Shown piece after piece: positions 57,565-64,000 of a DNA stretch of 64,000 nucleotides. The stretch spans positions 1,240,001 through 1,304,000 of the forward strand of contig NC_017030.1 of the NCBI RefSeq assembly GCF_000255295.1. Direction: 5' to 3'. The stretch's first letter is position 1, and the number at the start of each line of letters is the position of its first letter. The notes below the pieces were generated by a model. That model worked only from the letters and a program-made list of their open reading frames with translations, made no database searches and was not told the origin of the DNA. The translations under genes were made by a program, and so were the position numbers. Source of the DNA: Corallococcus coralloides DSM 2259 (GTDB lineage: Bacteria; Myxococcota; Myxococcia; Myxococcales; Myxococcaceae).

Positions 57565-58560
57565 ATGTCGAATCTGCTCGACCTGCCGCGTCAGGCGTTG
57601 ATGGATTTGCGCTCGCGTCTCAGGCACCTGCCGCTCGTGTCCCATCTGCACCGCCGGCACGCGCCCAACAGCCTGTCCCTGTCCAGTCCGGCGCCGCAAG
57701 ACTCCGTCCTGGCGGATCCGCAACGCGTGGAGATGTGGCGCCGCGCGGTGGAGCGCTACGTGCGTCCCAACCAGGTGGTGGTGGACGTGAAGGCCGGCAC
57801 CGGCCTGCGCACCTTCCTCGCCGCGCACCAGAACCCGCGCAAGCTGTACGCGGTGGATGACTCGCGTCTGTTGGACACCACGCAGTGGGTGGCCCGCCGC
57901 AACGGCCTGGACCGCATCGACTTCGTGCGCGAGCCCACCTGGCACTTCCAGCCGCAGGAGAAGGCGGACGTGCTGCTGCACGAGCTCCTGGGAGATGCGC
58001 TGCTCGACGCGGGGCTCGTGCCCCGGATGCTGGATTTGCGCACGCGCCTGCTCAAGCCCGGCGGCCGCATCCTCCCCAACCGCTTCGAGGTCTACGTGGA
58101 GCCCGTGCAGCTGCGCGAGGAGGCGTGCGTCCCGTTCATCTGGACGCAGCACCTGCCCCACGTGGACTTCCGCTGCCTCCAGTCGCTGCGCGAGGCGATG
58201 AGCCCGTCGTACTTCACGCGGCTGGTGCGCTCGTATGAGGTGGACCACCTGCTGTGTGAACCGGAGCCCGCGTTCGGGTTCGACCTGGAGACGATGCGCG
58301 CGGAGGGGCTGCCCTCGCGCGTGCGCATCCAGCGGCCGGTGGAGGAGGACGGGCGGGTGGATGGCTTCTGCCTCTTCTACAAGGTCGCCTTCGACGCGGA
58401 GCTGGCCTTCGACGTGTCCCCCATGCGCGAGCGCAACACGACGGCGATGACGCTCCTGCGCGTGGAGCCTCGCGAGTTCAGCCGCTACGACACGCTGGAC
58501 TTCGAACTGGAGCTGCCCAATCCGTCCGACCCGCGCACCTGGCGGTGGCAGTTCACCTGA
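57565..58560 (+). CDS. PRMT-like class I SAM-dependent methyltransferase
   Basis: A 331-residue protein resembling protein arginine methyltransferases. Motif I reads VVVDVKAGTGLRTF, where a Gly of the usual D-x-G-x-G-x-G is replaced by Lys. LHELLGDALLDAGL matches the double-E loop region in part. The second half fits the PRMT beta-barrel. A GGGGGGAAG ribosome site precedes the ATG at 57565. True substrates are unknown. The ancestral fold is clear, but the altered motif I may change SAM binding. Confidence 0.8.
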   Translation: MSNLLDLPRQALMDLRSRLRHLPLVSHLHRRHAPNSLSLSSPAPQDSVLADPQRVEMWRRAVERYVRPNQVVVDVKAGTGLRTFLAAHQNPRKLYAVDDSRLLDTTQWVARRNGLDRIDFVREPTWHFQPQEKADVLLHELLGDALLDAGLVPRMLDLRTRLLKPGGRILPNRFEVYVEPVQLREEACVPFIWTQHLPHVDFRCLQSLREAMSPSYFTRLVRSYEVDHLLCEPEPAFGFDLETMRAEGLPSRVRIQRPVEEDGRVDGFCLFYKVAFDAELAFDVSPMRERNTTAMTLLRVEPREFSRYDTLDFELELPNPSDPRTWRWQFT

Positions 58561-58639
58561 CGGCAGTGCCGGAGCCCGGAGTGATGCCCGGTGGACAGCC
58601 GTCCTGTCGCCGGGTGTCGCCGGAGGTGGGCGCACTGCC

Positions 58640-58645
58640 TAGCTT
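58640..58645 (+). promoter_or_regulatory. Putative -10 element (TAGCTT) upstream of a secreted Cys-rich protein
   Basis: TAGCTT lies nine bases before the ATG at 58655 and is identical to the element before the epimerase gene at 11937. A transcript starting near the ATG would have little or no leader. Confidence 0.4.
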
Positions 58646-58654
58646 GCAGGGCGC

Positions 58655-59458
58655 ATGCGACCGTTCCGACTCCTCGTCCTGCTTCTCGTTTCCCTCGCCG
58701 CGCTGCCCGCGGCGGCCCAGGCTCCCCGCACCGTCGCGGGCGTGTGTGGCCGCACCAACTGGGTCTGTGTGTCGGAGTGCATCGACGCGGAGTGCGTCGA
58801 CAAGTGCATGCGCGAGGGGTGTGAGGACGCGCTCAAGCGGCTGAAGGCCTGCACCAGCAAGGCGGCGTGCGCGCCGGACGACACGGCGTGCGCGGCGAAG
58901 TCGTGCGGGCTCACCTGCGAGAAGTCCTTCGAGCCCGCGCCCAAGAGCCCGGAGAAGCTGGTGACGAACCCGTGCGAGGGCGACAAGGCGCCCAAGGGCA
59001 CGGCGGTTCCGGAAGAGCTGGTGGGCACGTGGGTGCTGTCCGCGGCGAGCATCCCGGACACGGAGCAGGGGGAGGAAGAGCGCATCGACGTGCAGCCCCG
59101 GTCCGACTACGCGCGGGCGTTGCAGATCACTCCGAGTGGGTGCTTCGTGATGCGGACGAAGCTGGATGACGCGACGCTCGGGCGCGGCAGCACGCTGGAT
59201 GTTCGCGCGTGGGGCCGGCTGGAGGTGAAGGACCAGAAGCACCTGGCGCTGCGCACGCAGGATGGTCAGGCGGTGGGGCCGGTGTGCGGCAAGGAGCGCG
59301 TGGTTCCCCTGACCCAGGGCAAGTTCAAGGGCGGGGACTTCACGTACGTCATTGAAGAGAAGGACTCGCTCGTCCTCACGGTGCCGGGCGCCACCCGGCA
59401 GACGTTCCAGTTCGAACGGGAGAAGCAGGAGGCGCCGGAGCCGCAACCCAAGCCTTGA
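58655..59458 (+). CDS. Secreted Cys-rich protein of unknown function
   Basis: The 267-residue protein has a signal peptide (about 1-22, ending PAAAQ). A Cys-rich N-terminal part of about 70 residues follows (VSECIDAECVDKCMREGCED, CTSKAACAPDDTACAAKSC). The C-terminal beta-rich domain (VGTWVLSAASIPDTEQG, then YTVIEEKDSL-like strands) is Cys-poor except for one VCGKERV. The first part has about 13 Cys and probably forms several disulfides. No known family was recognised. It lies between the methyltransferase and the WS/DGAT gene. Confidence 0.72.
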   Translation: MRPFRLLVLLLVSLAALPAAAQAPRTVAGVCGRTNWVCVSECIDAECVDKCMREGCEDALKRLKACTSKAACAPDDTACAAKSCGLTCEKSFEPAPKSPEKLVTNPCEGDKAPKGTAVPEELVGTWVLSAASIPDTEQGEEERIDVQPRSDYARALQITPSGCFVMRTKLDDATLGRGSTLDVRAWGRLEVKDQKHLALRTQDGQAVGPVCGKERVVPLTQGKFKGGDFTYVIEEKDSLVLTVPGATRQTFQFEREKQEAPEPQPKP

Positions 59459-59502
59459 GGAGGACCTTGCCCCCATGGGGGCGCACGGGTGAGAAGGACG
59501 CC

Positions 59503-61008
59503 ATGGCAGGTCGCGAGCGGATGGCGAGCATGGACGCGGCGTGGCTCCAGATGGAGGAGCCCGCGAACCTGATGATGATCACCGCGGTGCTGTGGTTCGA
59601 CGGCGCCGTGGACCTGGAGCGCCTGCGCGCGGTGGTGCGCGAGCGGCTGGTGGAGCGCTACCCCCGCTTCCGGCAGCGCGTGGTGCCCGGACCGCTGGGC
59701 GCGCCGCACTGGGAGGACGCGCCGGACTTCGAGCTGGAGGAGCACCTGTCCACGCTGCGCGTGCCGGAGTCGGCGGGACGCGCGGGGCTGGAGGCGCTCG
59801 TCGGGGACTGGCTGGGCGTGCCGTTGGAACGCTCCCGTCCGTTGTGGCACTTCCACCTGGTGCGGGGCGCGCAGGGTGGGGACGTGCTGCTCGCGCGGCT
59901 GCACCACTGCATCGCGGATGGCATCGCGCTCGCGCGGGTGCTGCTGTCCCTCACGGATCCGGTGGACGCGGGCGCTGACGTGGCGCGGACCGCCGCGTCG
60001 GGAGCGGATGCGGAGGCCCACGCGGCAGGAATGCAGGAGCGTGCTGCCGAGCCGGGCGCGGATGCGGAGGCACGCGAGGCACGTACCTCCACACCAGGAG
60101 AGCTGGAGGCTCGGCATGAAGACTCCGGCTCGGTGACGCCTTCCGAGGCGGCGAGGCGGCCCGGCGCCCCAGGCTGGCTGCGCTTCGCCCGGGGGGCCCG
60201 CTCCGCGCTGCGCAAGGGCGCGGAAATGGTGCGTGAGCCCATCCTCGCGGGGGACCTCGTGCGCGAGGGAGCGAAGGGCGCGGCGGCATTGGGCAAGCTG
60301 TTGGTGCTGCCTCCCGACCCTCGCTCTCCTCTGCGTGGACCGTTGAGTCCCCGGAAGCTCGCCGCGTGGTCGGAGCCCATTGAGCTGGAGCGGGTGAAGG
60401 CCGTGGGCCGGACCCTGGGCGGCACGGTGAATGACGTGCTGCTCACGGCGGTGACAGGCGCGCTGCGTCGCTACCTGGCCACTCGGGACGCCCCGCTGGA
60501 GGACGTGCACGCGCTGGTGCCGGTGAACCTGCGGCCCCTGGATGTGCCGGTGCCTCGCGAGCTGGGCAACCGCTTCGGCGTGGTGTTCCTGCGGCTCCCC
60601 GTGCACCTGGCGGAGCCGCGCCGCCGCTTGCGCGAAGTGACGAAGCGGATGGAGCACCTCAAGCGCTCGCCGGAGGCCGTGGTGACGTCCGGTGTGCTGG
60701 AGCTGCTGGGCCGCACGCCCGCGGCGCTGGAGCGCGCCGTCGTGGACGTGATGGGCACCAAGGCGTCGCTCGTCGCCACCAACGTGCCCGGGCCGCGCCA
60801 GCCGGTGTCGCTCGCGGGCAGCCGGCTTCGGGGACTCACGTTCTGGGTCCCCCAGGCCGGCCACGTGGGCCTGGGGGTCAGCCTCTTCAGCTACTCGGGA
60901 CAGGTGACCGTGGGCGTGGCCTCGGATGCGTCACGCGTGCCCGACCCGGGGGCCATCGTCGCCGCGTTCCAGGAGGAGCTGGACTCGCTGGCGACGCTGG
61001 CTCCCTGA
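59503..61008 (+). CDS. Wax ester synthase/diacylglycerol acyltransferase (WS/DGAT) family
   Basis: A 501-residue acyltransferase that should use acyl-CoA to esterify diacylglycerol or a fatty alcohol. The catalytic HHCIADG lies near residue 130. ELGNRFGVVFLRLP and TNVPGPRQPVSLAG are typical of the C-terminal half. Between them an Ala/Glu-rich, low-complexity linker (about 160-225) is inserted. The ATG at 59503 is chosen, and an open frame upstream adds 16 residues. It may supply storage lipid for myxobacterial lipid bodies. Which acceptor alcohol is used is unknown. Confidence 0.88.
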   Translation: MAGRERMASMDAAWLQMEEPANLMMITAVLWFDGAVDLERLRAVVRERLVERYPRFRQRVVPGPLGAPHWEDAPDFELEEHLSTLRVPESAGRAGLEALVGDWLGVPLERSRPLWHFHLVRGAQGGDVLLARLHHCIADGIALARVLLSLTDPVDAGADVARTAASGADAEAHAAGMQERAAEPGADAEAREARTSTPGELEARHEDSGSVTPSEAARRPGAPGWLRFARGARSALRKGAEMVREPILAGDLVREGAKGAAALGKLLVLPPDPRSPLRGPLSPRKLAAWSEPIELERVKAVGRTLGGTVNDVLLTAVTGALRRYLATRDAPLEDVHALVPVNLRPLDVPVPRELGNRFGVVFLRLPVHLAEPRRRLREVTKRMEHLKRSPEAVVTSGVLELLGRTPAALERAVVDVMGTKASLVATNVPGPRQPVSLAGSRLRGLTFWVPQAGHVGLGVSLFSYSGQVTVGVASDASRVPDPGAIVAAFQEELDSLATLAP

Positions 61009-61012
61009 CGCG

Positions 61013-62350
61013 CTACTTCGCGAAGACCTTGTGCGGGTCGTACTTGCCGCGCACGTCCTTGAGCTTCGCGCGGATGGCGTCCGGCCAGGCGCTGTCGAAG
61101 TGCTGCGCGTCACGGACCTTGCCCATGAAGTTGATGCTCATCTCCGGCGACAGCCACGGCTTCAGCTCCGCGCGCAGGCCCTCCGTGGCGCCGGGCAGCA
61201 CCGTCTCGAACAGCGGCGGGTGCATGCCCACCAGACCGACGATGAAGTTGCCGCCGCGGCCGCCCACCGCGGAGCCGCCCGCCACGTCCTTCTGGCTGGC
61301 GCCGCCCAGGTGCCGCAGCTCCAGCATGAAGTACGGCGTCTGCACGCCCGCGCCCACGTGGCGCAGCAGCGTGGTGGCCAGGTCCTGGTCCACGTGGGTC
61401 AGCATCATGCCGTTCGTCCACACGGGGCTGGGCTTGTCCGGATCATTGTGGATGCGGGCAATCTGCGTCACGGGCAGCTCGCTCAGCATGTCCAGGTAGA
61501 TGGGCGCCAGCGCACGCAGGGGCGCCGCCAGCTTCGCGCCCTCTTCCGTGGAGCCCGGGAAGGCGAAGCGCAGGTTGATGACCGTGCGGCCCTGCAGCGG
61601 GGGCGGGATGAAGTCGAACGGCGGGAAGCGCATCACGGCGATGCTCGTGGACACGCGCGCGTCCGCCTCCGACGTCCACTTCACCCAGCCGCGCAGCACG
61701 GCCTCGATGTGCTCTTCCGCGAAGAAGAGGCTGCCCGCGTAGAGCGAGCGCATCTCCACCAGCTTGAGCTTCACCTCCGTCACGATGCCGAAGCCGCCCT
61801 TGCCACCGCGCAGGGCCCAGAACAGGTCCGGGTGCTGCTCGGCGCTCGCCTCCACCGTCTCCCCGTCAGAGGTGACGAGCGTGTAGCTCACGACGTAGTC
61901 GGAGCTGACGCCGTGGCTGCGCACCAGGGGCCCCAGGCCGCCGCCCAGGAGGTAGCCCACCACGCCCACGTTCGTGGACGAGCCCGCGATGGGCGTCAGG
62001 CCGTGCTTCGCCGCCTCCTCGATGACCGGCTCCCAACGCGCGCCCGCGCCGATGGTGGCGATGCGCGTCGCGGGGTCGATGCTCACGTGGTTCAGCGCCT
62101 TCGTGGAGATGAGCACGCCGGAGGTGATGGACGCGTACGTCCCGTGCCCCGTGGCCAGCACCGACACGGGCAGCTGGTTCTCACGGGCGAAGCGGATGGC
62201 CTCCGCCACGTCCTTCGTGGACTTCACCGCCACCACGTACTGCGGCGAGTGCGTCACCAGCACGTTGAAGCCGGCGCTCTCCGGGGCATAGCCCGCGTCG
62301 TTGGGGGTATAGACGGTGCCGCTCACGCGGCTGGCGAGGGACTGGGTCAT
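61013..62350 (-). CDS. FAD-linked oxidoreductase, BBE/PCMH family
   Basis: A 445-residue flavoenzyme with an N-terminal PCMH FAD domain (about 30-215) and a C-terminal berberine-bridge-like end (KYDPHKVF). SVLATGHGTYA holds a His that may bind FAD covalently. The Cys for a second bond seen in bicovalent relatives is not at the matching place (GSSTNVGVVGYLLGGG). It oxidises an unknown alcohol, sugar or amine using oxygen. It has no signal peptide. It converges with the WS/DGAT gene, with four bases between the stops. Confidence 0.88.
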   Translation of the reverse strand: MTQSLASRVSGTVYTPNDAGYAPESAGFNVLVTHSPQYVVAVKSTKDVAEAIRFARENQLPVSVLATGHGTYASITSGVLISTKALNHVSIDPATRIATIGAGARWEPVIEEAAKHGLTPIAGSSTNVGVVGYLLGGGLGPLVRSHGVSSDYVVSYTLVTSDGETVEASAEQHPDLFWALRGGKGGFGIVTEVKLKLVEMRSLYAGSLFFAEEHIEAVLRGWVKWTSEADARVSTSIAVMRFPPFDFIPPPLQGRTVINLRFAFPGSTEEGAKLAAPLRALAPIYLDMLSELPVTQIARIHNDPDKPSPVWTNGMMLTHVDQDLATTLLRHVGAGVQTPYFMLELRHLGGASQKDVAGGSAVGGRGGNFIVGLVGMHPPLFETVLPGATEGLRAELKPWLSPEMSINFMGKVRDAQHFDSAWPDAIRAKLKDVRGKYDPHKVFAK

Positions 62351-62489
62351 GGGGCGTTGCTCCTTCGTGTCAGCCAGCCCCTGCGGGCTGGGAGGGGGAC
62401 TCGGGTGCGCTGAGGTACCGCGTCCAGGGAGTACGAGCGCGAAGCAGCATAAACCTGGAAGTCCGGTCCGTACACGGAAGCTCCGTGTG

Positions 62490-62517
62490 AAAACACGGCC
62501 CGGGTTCCAGCGGGCCG
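62490..62517 (-). terminator. Intrinsic terminator after the sigma-54 regulator gene
   Basis: On the minus strand a 7-bp GC stem (CGGCCCG/CGGGCCG, eight-base loop at 62503-62510) is followed by TGTTTT. It begins 15 bases after the stop at 62532. Confidence 0.55.
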
Positions 62518-62531
62518 GCCTCCCGGTAGCT

Positions 62532-63923
62532 CTACAGCAGGCCGTGCTCCTCCAGCTTGTTGTAGAGCGTGCGCCGGCTCACCCCGAGCAGCCGCGCCGC
62601 CAGCGTGCGGTTGTCACCCGAGCGCTTCAGCGCGTCCACCAGCGCCTCCTTCTCCACGTCCTTGCGCCGTGACTCCAGCGTGACCGGGTCGGACGGTGAA
62701 GGAGGCAGCGGCGCGGCGACGGGCGGTGGCGCGAGTCCCGGTTGGCGGGAGAGCTCGCGCGCCACGTCCTCGCCCGTGAGCACGGGCCCGTCGGAGAGCA
62801 CCACCAGCCGCTCCAGGAAGTTCTGCAGCTGGCGCACGTTACCGGGCCACGGCTGGGCCTGGAGCGCTCGCAGTCCGTCCTCGCTCAGGGTGAAGGGAGG
62901 GCGACCGTTGGTCCTGGCGTGCACGTCCAGGAAGTGGCGGGAGAGGGACGCGATGTCCTCCGGCCGCTCACGCAGTGTGGGCAGCCAGAGGGGCACCACG
63001 TTGAGCCGGTAGAAGAGGTCCTCGCGGAAGGTGCCCCGGCGCACGCCGTCCTCCAGCGACTGGTGCGTGGCCGCGATGAAGCGCACGTCGATCTTCACCG
63101 TCTGGGTTCCGCCCAGCCGTTCGAACTCGCGCTCCTGGAGCACGCGCAGGAGCTTCACCTGCACGGCGGGGGACACGTCGCCAATCTCGTCGAGGAACAG
63201 CGTGCCGCCGTGCGCCAGCTCCACGCGTCCGGGCTTGCGCGTGGCCGCGCCGGTGAAGGCGCCCTTTTCGTAGCCGAACAGCTCGCTCTCCAGGAGCGTG
63301 TCCGGGAGCGCCGCGCAGTGCAGCTTCACGAAGGGCCCTGTGCGCCGGGGACTGTTTTCGTGCAGGGCTCGCGCGGCCAGCTCCTTGCCCGTGCCGGACT
63401 CGCCCCTCAGCAGCACCGTGGCGGTGCCCTGGGCAGCCTTCACCAGCAGGGCCTTCACCTCCGTCATGGCGCGGCTCTGGCCCATGAGCAGGCTGTCCAG
63501 GCCGTCCGGCGCCTTGCCGGTGCCGCGCGTGGGCTCCGGGTCCTGGCTCGCGTGGAGCAGGGCCTTCTTCAGCGAGAAGAGGAGCTCCTCGCGGTCAAAG
63601 GGCTTGAGCACGAAGTCCGCCGCGCCCGCCTTCATCGCCTCCACCGCCAGCGGCACCGTGCCGTGCGCGGTCATCAGCAGCACGGGCACGTCCGGCCAGC
63701 CGCGTCCCACCTCCGCGAGCAGCTCCATGCCGCTCATGCCCGGCATGCGCACGTCGCTCAGCACCACGTCGATGGGACGGCGCGCGAGCAGGGCCAGGGC
63801 GTCCTTCGCGTTCGAGGCCGGATGCGGGGTGAGGCCCGCCTGGGTGAGCAGCGCGCCCAGCACCTTGAGCAGCGCGGGATCATCGTCGACCACCAGGACG
63901 TGGCCCTTCAGTGCTTCGCTCAC
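62532..63923 (-). CDS. Sigma-54-dependent response regulator (NtrC family), second copy
   Basis: A 463-residue NtrC-type regulator. Its receiver (about 7-120; VVDDD at 11-15, phospho-acceptor Asp57) precedes an AAA+ domain (about 150-380) with GESGTGKE Walker A, GAFTGA sigma-54 loop and FLDEIGDV Walker B. A Fis-type HTH ends the protein (about 420-463; [19 protein letters not shown]). A GTG start overlaps the kinase gene stop by four bases. Target genes are not identifiable in the window. An intrinsic terminator follows. Confidence 0.94.
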   Translation of the reverse strand: MSEALKGHVLVVDDDPALLKVLGALLTQAGLTPHPASNAKDALALLARRPIDVVLSDVRMPGMSGMELLAEVGRGWPDVPVLLMTAHGTVPLAVEAMKAGAADFVLKPFDREELLFSLKKALLHASQDPEPTRGTGKAPDGLDSLLMGQSRAMTEVKALLVKAAQGTATVLLRGESGTGKELAARALHENSPRRTGPFVKLHCAALPDTLLESELFGYEKGAFTGAATRKPGRVELAHGGTLFLDEIGDVSPAVQVKLLRVLQEREFERLGGTQTVKIDVRFIAATHQSLEDGVRRGTFREDLFYRLNVVPLWLPTLRERPEDIASLSRHFLDVHARTNGRPPFTLSEDGLRALQAQPWPGNVRQLQNFLERLVVLSDGPVLTGEDVARELSRQPGLAPPPVAAPLPPSPSDPVTLESRRKDVEKEALVDALKRSGDNRTLAARLLGVSRRTLYNKLEEHGLL

Positions 63924-64000
63924 GCGGCTTCTCCCTCGGATGTCGGGGCCTGGGAAACGGGGGCCGCCGGCAGGCGCAGGCGGAGGATGGTGCCATGGCC
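63920..64000 (-). CDS. C-terminal end of a sensor histidine kinase (truncated by window)
   Basis: Only the last 26 residues are in the window, including GHGTILRLRLPAAP, the end of a HATPase domain, and a Glu/Ala tail. It ends four bases into the response regulator gene, whose GTG start overlaps its stop. It is surely the partner kinase of the second NtrC-type regulator. Sensor type cannot be judged from this piece. Confidence 0.75.
   Translation of the reverse strand, partial: GHGTILRLRLPAAPVSQAPTSEGEAA

Overview
The window comes from a very GC-rich genome with several hallmarks of myxobacteria (Myxococcota, probably Myxococcaceae such as Corallococcus or Myxococcus). These are a Ser/Thr kinase fragment, two NtrC-type sigma-54 regulators with histidine kinases, a MerR-HTH/receiver hybrid, lipoproteins with Asp-Ala-Gly linkers, a DUF2381-like fragment and many secreted proteins of unknown function. 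The family assignment is inference from gene content. No tRNA, rRNA, IS element, prophage or CRISPR array was seen, and almost all of the DNA is coding.

Layout. 1-4.6 kb: a truncated kinase lacking the catalytic Asp, serB, a GspE-N/MshEN-like protein, a CPxCG zinc protein, Hsp20 and an HTH-receiver protein. 4.6-13 kb: envelope sugar genes (kdsC-kdsA-pyrG on the minus strand, then kdsB and a UDP-GlcNAc 2-epimerase). These surround an ABC exporter, an aldo/keto reductase, a small zinc-ribbon gene and a 16-codon micro-ORF with an ideal ribosome site and a strong terminator. 13-15.5 kb: a pseudouridine synthase, a RibD-like reductase and a hydrolase. 15.5-24.4 kb: an HME-RND efflux operon (outer membrane factor, adaptor, pump) preceded by its own histidine kinase/sigma-54 activator pair, with a -24/-12 promoter and three 26-bp-spaced repeats between activator and operon. 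24.4-28.7 kb: purF, a ceramidase-like hydrolase, a zinc metallopeptidase and a secreted protein built from seven decapeptide repeats.

29-34.2 kb: a beta-helix lipoprotein paired with a diheme cytochrome-like lipoprotein, a dicarboxylate symporter, and a 63-residue peptide gene followed by a compact signal-less subtilase. The last pair is a candidate peptide-maturation module. 34.2-42.7 kb: large catalase, quinone reductase-like enzyme, two tandem Uma2 genes, a metallophosphoesterase, a monooxygenase-hydrolase fusion and a membrane protein. 42.8-47.9 kb: YhbY, a GYF/J-domain/TPR gene broken by a 10-bp tandem duplication, a four-repeat six-Cys secreted protein, a TSUP permease and a DUF1877 protein. 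47.9-52.4 kb: a biotin-dependent acyl-CoA carboxylase (BCCP, biotin carboxylase, carboxyltransferase) with one unknown gene inside it. 52.5-64 kb: a site-2 protease with CBS region, a DUF2381-like fragment with a lipoprotein, secreted unknowns, a PRMT-like methyltransferase behind three hairpins, a WS/DGAT acyltransferase, a covalent flavoprotein, and a second sigma-54 regulator with the tail of its kinase.

Themes. KdsA, KdsC, KdsB and PyrG together make CMP-Kdo for lipopolysaccharide. The RND genes and their kinase/activator form a self-contained regulated efflux circuit. Several genes have a TAGnnn or TAnnnT hexamer 7-10 bases before the start codon and little or no Shine-Dalgarno sequence, which suggests leaderless transcription.
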